From Mycolicibacterium hippocampi (GTDB lineage: Bacteria; Actinomycetota; Actinomycetes; Mycobacteriales; Mycobacteriaceae), in assembly GCF_010723735.1 (NCBI RefSeq), contig NZ_BLLB01000002.1, positions 3,658,001-3,722,000 on the forward strand: a stretch of DNA of 64,000 nucleotides, in the 5' to 3' direction. The position numbers and the translations under genes were made by a program. The notes under the pieces are model-generated. The model was not told where the DNA came from and made no database searches. It saw nothing but the letters and a program-made list of their open reading frames with translations. Below are positions 34,458-43,934 of this stretch, piece after piece; within the stretch, counting starts at the first letter, position 1; the number at the start of each line of letters is the position of its first letter.

Positions 34458-35942
34458 ATGCAGCACATCCCGGAAACCGTGAGCGTGGATGAGGTCACGT
34501 CCTGGTCCGAGGAGACCGACGTGGTGGTCCTCGGGTTCGGCATCGCCGGCGGGTGCGCAGCCGTGAGCGCCGCAGCCGCGGGAGCCCGCGTCCTGGTGCT
34601 GGAGAAGGCCGCCGCAGCGGGCGGGACCACATCGATGGCCGGTGGGCACTTCTACCTCGGCGGCGGGACGGCCGTCCAGCAGGCCACGGGTCACGACGAT
34701 TCCCCCGACGAGATGTACAAATACCTGGTGTCGCAGTCACGCGACCCAGAGCACGACAAGATCCGCGCCTACTGCGAGGGCAGCGTGGAGCACTTCGACT
34801 GGCTCGAGGCGCTGGGTTTTGAGTTCGAGCGCACGTTCTACCCCGGCAAGGTCGTCGTCCCGCCCGGCACCGAGGGGCTGTCCTACACCGGCAATGAGAA
34901 GGTGTGGCCGTTCTGCGAGCAGGCCAAGCCCGCTCCGCGCGGACACTCCGTGCCGGTCCCCGGCGAACTGGGTGGCGCGGCGATGGTGATCGACCTGCTG
35001 CTCAAGCGCGCCGCCGAGCTCGGGGTGCAGATCCGCTACGAAACCGGAGCGACCGCGCTCGTGGTCGACGACGACGGTGCGGTAGCGGGGGTGCGTTGGA
35101 AGCACTTCACCGAAACCGGTGAGGTGAAGAGCAAGTCGGTCATCGTCGCTGCCGGGGGCTTCGCGATGAACGCCGAGATGGTGGCTGAATACACTCCGGC
35201 GCTCGGTCAGGAGCGTAAGACGAAACACCACGGCATGGCGGCCCCCTACATCCTCGGCAACCCGAACGATGACGGCCTCGGCATCAAGCTGGGGGTCTCG
35301 GTGGGCGGCGTGGCCACCAACATGGATCAGCTGTTCATCACCGCCGCCGCGTACCCGCCGGAGATCCTGCTGACCGGGGTGATCGTCAACTCCGACGGGC
35401 AGCGGTTCGTCGCCGAAGACTCCTATCATTCGCGCACTTCGGCTTTCGTGCTGGAACAGCCCGGCCAGTCGGCGTACCTGATCGTCGACGAGGCCCACAT
35501 GCAGATGCCCGAGATGCCGCTGATCAAGTTCATCGACGGTTGGGAGACGGTCGCAGAGATGGAGTCTGCGCTGGGGATTCCGGAAGGAAACCTCGCCGCG
35601 ACCCTGGACCGCTACAACCGCAACGCCGCCGACGGCCAGGACCCGGACTTCCACAAGCAGCCGGAATACGTTGCGGCACAGGATCATGGCCCGTGGGCGG
35701 CTTTCGACCTGACTCTGGGCCGGGCGATGTACTCCGGTTTCACGATGGGCGGGCTGAAGGTGTCCATCGACGGGGAGGTGCTGCGCGAGGACGGCAGCGC
35801 GGTCCGCGGGCTGTACGCCGCGGGCGCGTGCGCGTCCAACATCGCCCAGGACGGCAAGGGATATGCGAGCGGCACGCAGCTGGGAGAGGGGTCGTTTTTC
35901 GGGCGGCGGGCGGGAGAGCACGCAGCGCGGCCCCAGCAGTAG
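34458..35942 (+). CDS. KstD/fumarate-reductase-like FAD flavoprotein
   Basis: A 494-residue flavoprotein of the fumarate reductase/3-ketosteroid dehydrogenase superfamily. N-terminal FAD motif VVVLGFGIAGGCAAVSAAAAG, LVLEKAAAAGGTTSMAGGHFYLGGGT, and the C-terminal FAD-capping GLYAAGACASNIAQDGKGYASG. It is the counterpart of Rv1817 by position. I give the ATG; an in-frame TTG six bases earlier overlaps the VOC stop (TTGA) and has AGGAG five bases upstream, so it could be the true start. With the KstR-type operator upstream, oxidation of a steroid or CoA-linked sterol intermediate is a reasonable hypothesis. Confidence 0.88.
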   Translation: MQHIPETVSVDEVTSWSEETDVVVLGFGIAGGCAAVSAAAAGARVLVLEKAAAAGGTTSMAGGHFYLGGGTAVQQATGHDDSPDEMYKYLVSQSRDPEHDKIRAYCEGSVEHFDWLEALGFEFERTFYPGKVVVPPGTEGLSYTGNEKVWPFCEQAKPAPRGHSVPVPGELGGAAMVIDLLLKRAAELGVQIRYETGATALVVDDDGAVAGVRWKHFTETGEVKSKSVIVAAGGFAMNAEMVAEYTPALGQERKTKHHGMAAPYILGNPNDDGLGIKLGVSVGGVATNMDQLFITAAAYPPEILLTGVIVNSDGQRFVAEDSYHSRTSAFVLEQPGQSAYLIVDEAHMQMPEMPLIKFIDGWETVAEMESALGIPEGNLAATLDRYNRNAADGQDPDFHKQPEYVAAQDHGPWAAFDLTLGRAMYSGFTMGGLKVSIDGEVLREDGSAVRGLYAAGACASNIAQDGKGYASGTQLGEGSFFGRRAGEHAARPQQ

Positions 35943-35945
35943 GCG

Positions 35946-37865
35946 CTACACGCGCGTCGGTTCCTCACCGACATCCCCGAGATGCCAACGGCCTTCGCCG
36001 AGCAGTTGCAGCTGGCGGGTGTGGTGCTGTTCGACGGTGCTGCGGTGGCTGACGCTGACCACGATGGTGTCCGGGAGCTCGCTGCGCACCAGCCGGTAGA
36101 GCATCAACTCCAGACCCTCGTCGAGCGCTGAGGTCGATTCGTCGAGGAACACCGCCTGCGGCTTCGTGAGCAGGATCCGAGCGAACGCGATCCGTTGTTG
36201 CTCACCGGGGGAGAGCACCTTGGCCCAGTCCTGCTCCTCGTCGAGCCGACCGGCCAGGTGCGGTAGCGCCACCCGTTCCAGCACCGCGCGCAGATCGTCA
36301 TCAGTGATCGACCCGATCGCGTTGGGATACGACACCACCGCGCGCAGATCGCCCAGCGGCACATACGGCATCTGCGACAGGAACATCGTCGCGTTGTCCT
36401 CGATCGGATAGCTGATCGAACCCGAGGCGAACGGCCACAACCGCCCCAGGCTGCGCAGCAGTGTGGTCTTTCCGGTGCCGGAGGCGCCGGTGATCACCAG
36501 GGCATCGCCACGTTGCAGCGACAGGTCGAGTGGATCGATCAGCCGGCGTCCGTCCGGGGTTCGCACCTCGACGTCGTCGAGCTGGACCCCTCCGTCGGCG
36601 GAGTTCTCCGCGTTGAGGGACGGCAGCGCCCGGCCCTCCTCGTTGGCGATCACGAGGCCGTGCAGACGGATGATCGCGGCGCGGTAGCCGGCGAAGTCGT
36701 CGTAGGCGTTGCGGAAGAACGACAGCCCGCTGAGGATCTCGCGGAACGCGCTGGCGGTCTGTGAGAGCTGGCCGAGGGTGATCTCGCCGTTGAAGAACCT
36801 CGGGAACTGCACGATGTAGGGAATCAGTTCCTGCGCCTGGCTGATCGAGAGGTTCCATCCGAGGAAGCCGGCCATCCGGTTGACGTATCTCTTGTAGTTG
36901 TCCACGATCGGCGCGAAGAGCCTCCGCAGACCGGTGCGCTCGGCGATCTCACCGCGGTAGAACGCCACCGCCTCGGCAGCGTCACGCAGACGCACCAGGG
37001 CGTACCGGAAAGCGGCGTTGAACTTCTCGTTGCGGAACGCCAACCCGATGATCGGGCGGCCGATCCAGAACGCGACGACCGTGGCGAACAATATGTATGC
37101 CAGGCCGATCCAGAACATCGCCTTCGGCAGCTCCACGCCGACGAACGGCAGGGTCACCGGCCCCGACAGATTCCACAGGATCGCGGTGAACGAGATCATC
37201 GCGGCGATCGACGAGATGGCGCCGAACAGCAGTGTGGTTCCCGAGGTGTTGTTGGGCCGGTTGGGCAGCGGGCCGACACCGGCGGTGAAGATGTCGATGT
37301 CCATCTGGATGCGCTGGTCGGGGTTGTCAATGGTGTCGTCGATGAACCGCGAACGGTAGTAGGCCTTACCCTCGAGCCAGTCCCCGGTCAGCTGGTCGGT
37401 GAGCCAGGCCCGCCACCGCAGCATGAACCGCTGTGTCGCCAACAGGTCGATCATGATCGTGGCGACGTTGATGACCGCCAGCACCGCGAACACCGTCATC
37501 GACATCCAGAAGCCGTCCCGGCCGGATTCCCGGACGGTGTCATCACCGGCTCCGACCCCGGCCGCGATGACCTGGAAGCTGGTCATCATGTCGTTGCCCT
37601 GGAAGCTGAACAGCACCGACAATCGGACGCTCGCGATCACCAGCAGCAGGATGCCCGCCAGCCACAGCCACACGACCACGCTGTCGCGGCCGGTGAAATA
37701 GCCACGGGTGACCCGCCAGAACTGGCGGCCCCACTCGGTGTACCGGGCGATCAGTACCAGCGCCACCAGGGTCGCGACGGCGGCGTACGCCCAGCCTTTG
37801 GCGATCCATGCCAACGAGGTCCAGACCTCGTTGTCCCAGTTCAGCGTTGGGGTGAACGTTTCCAT
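35946..37865 (-). CDS. bacA: SbmA/BacA-type ABC transporter (Rv1819c counterpart)
   Basis: A 639-residue fused membrane-ATPase half-transporter, the same length as Rv1819c, reported to import vitamin B12 and hydrophilic antimicrobials. Membrane domain of the ABC_membrane_2/SbmA type with RYTEWGRQFWRVTRGYFTGR near residue 45, DNPDQRIQMDID near 185 and FFRNAYDDFAGYRAAIIRL; the ATPase has Walker A GASGTGKTT (Lys466), signature SPGEQQRIAFARIL and Walker B AVFLDESTSALDEG. All ATPase motifs are intact. It is convergent with the flavoprotein gene, 3 bases apart. A paralog follows upstream on the same strand. Confidence 0.93.
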   Translation of the reverse strand: METFTPTLNWDNEVWTSLAWIAKGWAYAAVATLVALVLIARYTEWGRQFWRVTRGYFTGRDSVVVWLWLAGILLLVIASVRLSVLFSFQGNDMMTSFQVIAAGVGAGDDTVRESGRDGFWMSMTVFAVLAVINVATIMIDLLATQRFMLRWRAWLTDQLTGDWLEGKAYYRSRFIDDTIDNPDQRIQMDIDIFTAGVGPLPNRPNNTSGTTLLFGAISSIAAMISFTAILWNLSGPVTLPFVGVELPKAMFWIGLAYILFATVVAFWIGRPIIGLAFRNEKFNAAFRYALVRLRDAAEAVAFYRGEIAERTGLRRLFAPIVDNYKRYVNRMAGFLGWNLSISQAQELIPYIVQFPRFFNGEITLGQLSQTASAFREILSGLSFFRNAYDDFAGYRAAIIRLHGLVIANEEGRALPSLNAENSADGGVQLDDVEVRTPDGRRLIDPLDLSLQRGDALVITGASGTGKTTLLRSLGRLWPFASGSISYPIEDNATMFLSQMPYVPLGDLRAVVSYPNAIGSITDDDLRAVLERVALPHLAGRLDEEQDWAKVLSPGEQQRIAFARILLTKPQAVFLDESTSALDEGLELMLYRLVRSELPDTIVVSVSHRSTVEQHHTRQLQLLGEGRWHLGDVGEEPTRV

Positions 37866-37911
37866 TCGGGCAAACTACCCTGACCGTCGGCCCGCAGCGT
37901 GGTGGAGCGCG

Positions 37912-39828
37912 CTAACCCGAGGGCGCGAGTCGGCCCAGCCGCCATTCCCCGTCCCCGACGAGTTCCAGCCGCTGGTCGTGAAACTGTTGGACCGTCGCCC
38001 GGTGGCTGACGCTCACGATGACGGTCTGCGGCAGCTCCGCACGGACTGCGCGGTACAGCATCTGCTCGAGGCCCTCGTCCATCGCCGATGTCGTCTCGTC
38101 GAGAAACACCGCCGAGGGCCGGTTCAGCAGGATGCGGGCGAACGCGATCCGCTGCTGTTCGCCCACCGAGAGCACCTTGGTCCACTCCTGCACGTCGTTG
38201 AGCCGGATCACCAGATGCGAAAGCGCGACATCGAACAGTGCCTGTTGAATGGCCCGGTCGTCGACCACCCCCGAGCCGCGGGGGTAGGCGACCACGGCCC
38301 GCAGGTCACCGATCGGCAGATAGGGCAGTTGGGGTACGAACATCGCGTCGTCCCGGCCGTGCGGGAGTCGCACCTGTCCCGTCGCGAACGGCCACAGCCC
38401 GGCCAGGCTCTGCAGCAGCACGGACTTGCCCACCCCCGACGGGCCGGTGATCAGCAGCGTCTCGCCGGCGTCGAGGTGCATGTCCAGAGTGCGCACCAGC
38501 GGCGTCCCGTCCGGCTTGCGCACCTCGACGCCCGCCACCTCCAGTGCGCCGGCCGCCGACCCTTCGGTCCGGACCGAGTCGAAGTCGGCGGCCCGGACGT
38601 TCTGCTCGGCCAGCCCGTCGAGACGGATGATCACCGCGCGGTAGCTGGCGAACTGGTCGTAGGCGTTGCGGAAGAACGACAACGAATCGTGGATCGCGCC
38701 GAACGCGATGGAGGACTGCCACACGTCGCCGAAGGACAGCCGGCCGGCGAACAACCCCTGTGCCTGGACGAGCCAGGGCAGCGGGTTGATCGCCTGGCTC
38801 ATCGAGACGTTCCAGCCGAAGAACAGCATCATCCGGTTGAGCCACCGGCGGTAGTTGTCCATCACCGAGTCCAACCGCCCCTTGAGCAGCGAGCCCTCCG
38901 CGGACTCGCCGCGGTAGAGGCCGATCGCGGCGCCGCCGTCACGCACCCGGACCAGCGCGTAGCGGAACCCGGCGTTGCGCTTCTCGTTGAGATAGCTGAG
39001 GCGGATCAGCGGGCGGCCGATCGCCACCGCGACGACGGTGCCCACCAGCACGTAGACCAGCACGATCCAGAACAGCGCCCGGGGCAGGGTGAGGCCGGCG
39101 AGCGACACCGGTTCCGACAGCCGCCACAGGATCGCACCGAACGTCAACACCGACAGCACGGCCTCCACCGCACCGAACAGCAGCGTGTTGCCCGAGGTGT
39201 ACATCGGGTTGTTCGTCTGGCCGCCGACTCCGGTGGTGAACACGTCGATGTCCTGCTGGATGCGTTGATCCGGGTTGTCGATGGGCCTGCTGGAGAACTG
39301 GGCGCGGTAGTAGGCCAGGTCACCGAGCCAGTCGCCGATGAACCGGCGGCTCAGCCAGATGCGCCATCGCATGATGAAGCGCTGCATGACGTACATGTCG
39401 AGCAGCAATCGGACGATGAAACAGCCGGCCAGCACGGCGAACACCACCATCGTCGCCCAGAACCCGGCGACACCGCTGGCCCCGGCCGCTTCGGAGGTCC
39501 CGCCCTGGAAGGCGATCTGCAGCGCGGTGAACAGGTCGTTGATGTAGTAGGTCAGCAGTACGTTGATGCGGACCGCGACGACCACCGACAACAGCAGGAA
39601 GGCGACCAGCAGCCACACCGTGACGCTGCGTCGGCCCGTGAAGTAATCGCCTGTGACACGCCAGAATTGACGCCCCCACTCGGTGAAACGGCCCAGTGCC
39701 AGCAGCACGATCAGCAGACAGAACGCCGTGAGTACGAACGTCGTCGCGACCCAAAGCGCAGAGTTCCACAGCTCGCGGCTCCAGTCGATGGACGGCTCGA
39801 ACGTCGGCTCGAAAGTCTCGGTCTCCAA
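37912..39828 (-). CDS. Second SbmA/BacA-type ABC transporter, paralog of the neighbour
   Basis: A 638-residue paralog of the downstream gene with the same layout: RFTEWGRQFWRVTGDYFTGR, DNPDQRIQQDIDVFT, FFRNAYDQFASYRAVIIRL, Walker A GPSGVGKSVLL, signature SVGEQQRIAFARIL, Walker B AVFLDETTSAMDEG. I place the start at a TTG preceded by GGGGGAGGTGAGGGC, because this gives the family length; the in-frame codons further out are not convincing. It is separated from bacA by 46 bases and sits where M. tuberculosis has ilvG. Substrate unknown; it may be another cofactor or peptide. Confidence 0.9.
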   Translation of the reverse strand: METETFEPTFEPSIDWSRELWNSALWVATTFVLTAFCLLIVLLALGRFTEWGRQFWRVTGDYFTGRRSVTVWLLVAFLLLSVVVAVRINVLLTYYINDLFTALQIAFQGGTSEAAGASGVAGFWATMVVFAVLAGCFIVRLLLDMYVMQRFIMRWRIWLSRRFIGDWLGDLAYYRAQFSSRPIDNPDQRIQQDIDVFTTGVGGQTNNPMYTSGNTLLFGAVEAVLSVLTFGAILWRLSEPVSLAGLTLPRALFWIVLVYVLVGTVVAVAIGRPLIRLSYLNEKRNAGFRYALVRVRDGGAAIGLYRGESAEGSLLKGRLDSVMDNYRRWLNRMMLFFGWNVSMSQAINPLPWLVQAQGLFAGRLSFGDVWQSSIAFGAIHDSLSFFRNAYDQFASYRAVIIRLDGLAEQNVRAADFDSVRTEGSAAGALEVAGVEVRKPDGTPLVRTLDMHLDAGETLLITGPSGVGKSVLLQSLAGLWPFATGQVRLPHGRDDAMFVPQLPYLPIGDLRAVVAYPRGSGVVDDRAIQQALFDVALSHLVIRLNDVQEWTKVLSVGEQQRIAFARILLNRPSAVFLDETTSAMDEGLEQMLYRAVRAELPQTVIVSVSHRATVQQFHDQRLELVGDGEWRLGRLAPSG

Positions 39829-39985
39829 GCCCTCACCTCCCCCCGCCGGCCAGCCTGCCTGCGGCGAAGCTACCGCAGCCCACCGCGGCAGACCGGCATT
39901 CCGGTCGGCTCGAGCCCGGCGTGGACCGGACACGCCCGCCCGGCCTACGGGTCGACGGCGGTCGCGGGCCGCGTACCTTGAACAT

Positions 39986-42334
39986 GTGGCTCGGACCTCT
40001 ACGAAATCGTCGTCGAAACCCAGGACAGGACGGATCTCCAACCGATTCTGGAAGCTGCTCGGCGCCAGTACCGACAAAGACCAGACGCAGTCGATGGAGC
40101 TGGTCCACCGGTCCGCCGACTACGACGAGAAGGCCGCGGGACTCGATGACGAGCAGCTCCGCAAGGCCGCCCGGTTGCTCGAACTCGACGACCTGGCCGA
40201 CTCCGCCGACATTCCCCAGTTCCTGGCCATCGCCCGGGAGGCCTCGGAGAGGACGACGACGCTGCGTCCCTTCGACGTCCAATTGCAGGCCGCGCTGCGG
40301 ATGCTGGCCGGCGACGTCGTCGAGATGGCCACCGGTGAGGGCAAGACTCTCTCCGGCGCCATCGCGGCCGCCGGCTACGCGCTCGCGGGCCGCAGCGTGC
40401 ACGTCATCACCATCAACGACTACCTGGCCCGCCGGGACGCCGAGTGGATGGGCCCGCTGATCGAGGCGATGGGCCTGACCGTCGGCTGGATCACCGCCGA
40501 TTCCACCGCCGCCGAACGCCGCCAGGCCTACCAGTGCAACGTCACCTACGCCTCGGTCAACGAGATCGGCTTCGACGTGCTGCGTGACCAACTGGTCACC
40601 GACGTCGACGACCTGGTGTCGCCGCACCCGGAGGTGGCCCTCATCGACGAAGCCGACTCGGTGCTCGTCGACGAGGCGCTGGTGCCGCTGGTGCTGGCCG
40701 GCACAAGTCATCGCGAGACCCCGCGCGTCGAGCTGATCAGGCTGGTCGGCGAGCTCGACGAGGGCAAGGACTTCGCCACCGATGAGGACAACCGCAACGT
40801 GCACCTCACGGAGGCGGGCGCGCTCAAGGTCGAGGCGGCCCTCGGTGGCATCGATCTGTACTCCGAGGAGCATGTCGCGACCACGCTCACCGAGATCAAC
40901 GTCGCGCTGCACGCCCACGTCCTGCTGCAACGCGACATCCACTACATCGTGCGCGACGACGCCGTACACCTGATCAACGCCTCCCGCGGACGCATCGCCA
41001 CGCTGCAGCGGTGGCCCGACGGTCTGCAGGCCGCCGTGGAGGCCAAGGAGGGTATCGCCACCACCGAGACCGGCGAGGTGCTCGACACCATCACCGTGCA
41101 GGCCCTGATCAACCGATATCCCCGGGTCTGCGGGATGACAGGCACCGCGCTGGCCGCCGGCGAGCAGCTGCGCCAGTTCTACAAGCTCGGGGTGTCACCG
41201 ATCGCACCCAACACCCCCAACATCCGCGAGGACGAGACCGACCGGGTGTACGTCACCGTGGCCGCCAAGAACGACGCCATCGCCGAGCACATCGCGGCCG
41301 TCCACCAGACCCGCCAGCCGGTGCTGGTGGGCACCCGCGACGTCGCCGAATCCGAGGAACTGCACCAGCGTCTGGTCAAGGCCGGCGTCCCCGCGATCGT
41401 GCTCAACGCCAAGAACGACGCCGAGGAGGCCGCCGTCATCGCCGAGGCGGGTGCTCTGGGTGCGGTCACCGTGTCGACCCAGATGGCCGGCCGCGGCACC
41501 GACATCCGGCTGGGCGGTTCGGACGAGGCAGACCACGATGCCGTCGCCGAACTCGGCGGGCTGCACGTCATCGGCACCGGCCGCCACCACACCGAACGGC
41601 TCGACAATCAGCTGCGCGGTCGCGCCGGCCGCCAGGGCGACCCTGGCTCATCGGTGTTCTTCTCCAGTTGGGAAGACGACGTCGTGGTGTCTCACCTCGA
41701 ACCCAACAAGCTGCCGCTGGAATGCGACGAGGACGGCCGGGTGGTGAGCCCGAAGGCCGCGACGCTGCTCGAACACGCCCAGCGCATCGCCGAGGGCCGG
41801 CTGCTCGAAGTCCACGCCACCACCTGGCGCTACAACCAGCTCATCGCCCAGCAACGGGCGATCCTCGTCGAGCGCCGCGACACCCTGCTGCGCACCGCGA
41901 CGGCGCGCGACGAACTGGCCGAGCTGTCTCCGACCCGTTATGAGGAGCTCAGCGAACGACTCGGCGACGACGCCGAGGAGAAGTTGGAGAAGATCTGCCG
42001 GCTGATCATGCTCTACCACCTCGACCGCGGCTGGACCGAGCACCTGGCGTACCTGGCCGACATCCGGGAGAGCATCCACCTGCGGGCCCTCGGCAGGCAG
42101 AATCCGCTCGACGAGTTCCACCGGATGGCGGTCGACGCGTTCGCCTCGCTGGCCGCCGATGCCATCGAAGCCGCCCAGCAGACGTTCGACACCGCACCGT
42201 CGATCGAGGACGAGCAGGGCGTCGACCTTTCCAAGCTGGCCCGGCCGACCTCGACTTGGACGTACATGGTGCACGACAACCCGCTGTCCGACGACTCGAT
42301 GTCCGCACTGAGCCTGCCCGGCGTGTTCCGCTAG
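39986..42334 (+). CDS. secA2: Accessory preprotein translocase ATPase SecA2
   Basis: A 782-residue SecA2, shorter than housekeeping SecA and lacking the C-terminal zinc-binding tail. It drives export of a subset of proteins through SecYEG. Motifs: MATGEGKTL Walker A (Lys120), LIDEADSVLVDEA Walker B in the DEAD motor, VCGMTGTA, STQMAGRGTDI and NQLRGRAGRQGDPG in the second motor domain. The GTG start (VARTSTKSSSKPR) lacks a clear ribosome binding site; longer in-frame extensions would run into the divergent ABC gene. First gene of the secA2-pgsA2 operon; divergent from the ABC transporter genes. Confidence 0.96.
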   Translation: MARTSTKSSSKPRTGRISNRFWKLLGASTDKDQTQSMELVHRSADYDEKAAGLDDEQLRKAARLLELDDLADSADIPQFLAIAREASERTTTLRPFDVQLQAALRMLAGDVVEMATGEGKTLSGAIAAAGYALAGRSVHVITINDYLARRDAEWMGPLIEAMGLTVGWITADSTAAERRQAYQCNVTYASVNEIGFDVLRDQLVTDVDDLVSPHPEVALIDEADSVLVDEALVPLVLAGTSHRETPRVELIRLVGELDEGKDFATDEDNRNVHLTEAGALKVEAALGGIDLYSEEHVATTLTEINVALHAHVLLQRDIHYIVRDDAVHLINASRGRIATLQRWPDGLQAAVEAKEGIATTETGEVLDTITVQALINRYPRVCGMTGTALAAGEQLRQFYKLGVSPIAPNTPNIREDETDRVYVTVAAKNDAIAEHIAAVHQTRQPVLVGTRDVAESEELHQRLVKAGVPAIVLNAKNDAEEAAVIAEAGALGAVTVSTQMAGRGTDIRLGGSDEADHDAVAELGGLHVIGTGRHHTERLDNQLRGRAGRQGDPGSSVFFSSWEDDVVVSHLEPNKLPLECDEDGRVVSPKAATLLEHAQRIAEGRLLEVHATTWRYNQLIAQQRAILVERRDTLLRTATARDELAELSPTRYEELSERLGDDAEEKLEKICRLIMLYHLDRGWTEHLAYLADIRESIHLRALGRQNPLDEFHRMAVDAFASLAADAIEAAQQTFDTAPSIEDEQGVDLSKLARPTSTWTYMVHDNPLSDDSMSALSLPGVFR

Positions 42335-42343
42335 GTTTCACAG

Positions 42344-43012
42344 ATGGCCAGGGCCGCGGGCGATTCGGCAGGCGGGGACGCCGCGACCGGGGACGTGCTG
42401 CCGCAGGATCGGGTACTGACGGTGCCCAACATCCTGTCGGCCATCCGGTTGGCGCTGGTACCGGTCTTCCTGTACCTGCTGCTGGCCGCCGACGCGACGG
42501 GCTGGGCGGTGGCCGTGCTGATGTTCAGCGGCGCGTCGGACTGGGCGGACGGCAAGATCGCGCGGCTGGTGGACAACCAGTCCTCGCGGCTGGGCGCGCT
42601 GCTCGATCCGGCGGTGGACCGGATCTACATGGTGGTGGTGCCGATCGCGCTGGCTGTGGCCGGGGTGATCCCGTGGTGGATCGTGGCGCTGCTGCTCGGG
42701 CGGGACCTGGTACTGGCCGCGACCCTGCCGCTGTTGCGCAGCCGCGGCCTGGCGGCGCTTCCGGTCACCTACCTCGGCAAGGCGGCGACGTTCGCACTGA
42801 TGTCCGGCCTGCCATTGGTGCTGCTCGGCCAGTACGACGCACTGTGGGCCCGGGTGGTGCTGGCGTGCGGGTGGGGCTTTCTGATCTGGGGCATGGCCCT
42901 GTATCTGTGGTCGGGGATCCTCTACCTGATCCAAGTGGGCATGGTGATGCGAACCGTGCCGACAAGAAGTGTGCCGACAACAACGATGCCGACGGGGACG
43001 TCTGACCCATGA
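42344..43012 (+). CDS. pgsA2: CDP-alcohol phosphatidyltransferase (PgsA2-type)
   Basis: A 222-residue membrane enzyme of phospholipid synthesis, counterpart of Rv1822. The signature lies in SDWADGKIARLVDNQSSRLG followed by ALLDPAVDR: all four aspartates and the AR pair are present, but the spacing between AR and the next Gly is nine residues, one more than in the E. coli PgsA pattern as I know it. About five or six membrane helices. The exact substrate (glycerol phosphate versus another alcohol) is not determinable. It starts 9 bases after secA2. Confidence 0.9.
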   Translation: MARAAGDSAGGDAATGDVLPQDRVLTVPNILSAIRLALVPVFLYLLLAADATGWAVAVLMFSGASDWADGKIARLVDNQSSRLGALLDPAVDRIYMVVVPIALAVAGVIPWWIVALLLGRDLVLAATLPLLRSRGLAALPVTYLGKAATFALMSGLPLVLLGQYDALWARVVLACGWGFLIWGMALYLWSGILYLIQVGMVMRTVPTRSVPTTTMPTGTSDP

Positions 43013-43040
43013 GCGACGCCGGGGGGCGAATAATCAACTC

Positions 43041-43934
43041 ATGAACACCTTGGGGGGGTTCGACCCCGACTCGGGACGGAACACCCACGAGGCGGGCCGA
43101 CCGACGCTGATCCCGGTGCCGTCGCTGCTGCGGTCGTTGCTCTCCGACCACCTCGACCCCGGATATGCCGCAGCGGCGACCGCCGAGGGGCGACGGGGCA
43201 AGGCCGCCGAACGGACCTGGCAGGTGCTTGCGGCGGCGGTGGTGGTGGCCGTGTTCACGCTGGCGTGGTCGCAGGGGCAGACCACCGCGCCGGGGGTGCG
43301 CGAATCACAGCAGGTGTTGGCTGGCAACGTGCGTTCTGCCGAGACGCAGGCAGCGCAGCTCGCGGACCGGCGCGACCGCCTGGCTGCCGAGGTGGACGCA
43401 GCACGGCGCAGCCGTCTCGATGGTGATGCCGCCGGCCGCAGGCTGCTCGCCGACCTCGACCAGGCCAACGCCGCCGCTGCGGCGATCCCGGTGATCGGGC
43501 CGGGGCTGACCGTCACGGTCACCGACCCGGGCGTCTCACCCGATCTCACCGACGTCTCCGAACAGCGGGTCGACGGGAGCCCGCAGGTGATCCTCGACCG
43601 CGACCTGCAACTGGTCGTGAACTCGCTGTGGGTCAGCGGCGCCGAGGCCATCTCGGTGGGCGGGGTGCGCATCGGGCCGAACGTGACGATCCGTCAGGCC
43701 GGCGGCGGCATCCTGGTCGACAACCAGCCGATCACCAGTCCCTATGTCATCCTCGCGGTGGGCCCGCCGCATGCGATGCAGGACACGTTCGACCGCAGCG
43801 CCGGCCTCCGGCGGCTGCGACTGCTGGAGATGTCCTACGGCGTCGGGGTCGCGGTTGCCGGTGGTGACGGCCTGGCCCTGCCGGCAGCGTCGGTTCGGGA
43901 CATCAACTTCGCCCGACAGAGTGGACCCAATTGA
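43041..43934 (+). CDS. DUF881-family membrane protein (first copy)
   Basis: A 297-residue one-pass membrane protein, counterpart of Rv1823. A hydrophobic helix near residues 65-82 (VLAAAVVVAVFTLAW), a coiled-coil-like stretch (SAETQAAQLADRRDRLAAEVDAARR) and the DUF881 domain: IPVIGPGLTVTVTDPG, LVVNSLWVSGAEAISVGGVRIG and SPYVILAVGPP. The pattern of DUF881, small basic protein, DUF881 is conserved in actinobacteria next to pgsA2; role unknown, likely at the cell envelope or septum. It overlaps the next gene by 4 bases. Confidence 0.88.
   Translation: MNTLGGFDPDSGRNTHEAGRPTLIPVPSLLRSLLSDHLDPGYAAAATAEGRRGKAAERTWQVLAAAVVVAVFTLAWSQGQTTAPGVRESQQVLAGNVRSAETQAAQLADRRDRLAAEVDAARRSRLDGDAAGRRLLADLDQANAAAAAIPVIGPGLTVTVTDPGVSPDLTDVSEQRVDGSPQVILDRDLQLVVNSLWVSGAEAISVGGVRIGPNVTIRQAGGGILVDNQPITSPYVILAVGPPHAMQDTFDRSAGLRRLRLLEMSYGVGVAVAGGDGLALPAASVRDINFARQSGPN

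Noticed and set aside
39683..39985. In-frame N-terminal extension of SecA2
   Set aside because: It would overlap the divergent ABC transporter start and its sequence (Pro/Arg-rich) is unlike SecA2 N-termini; the GTG at 39986 gives the family length.
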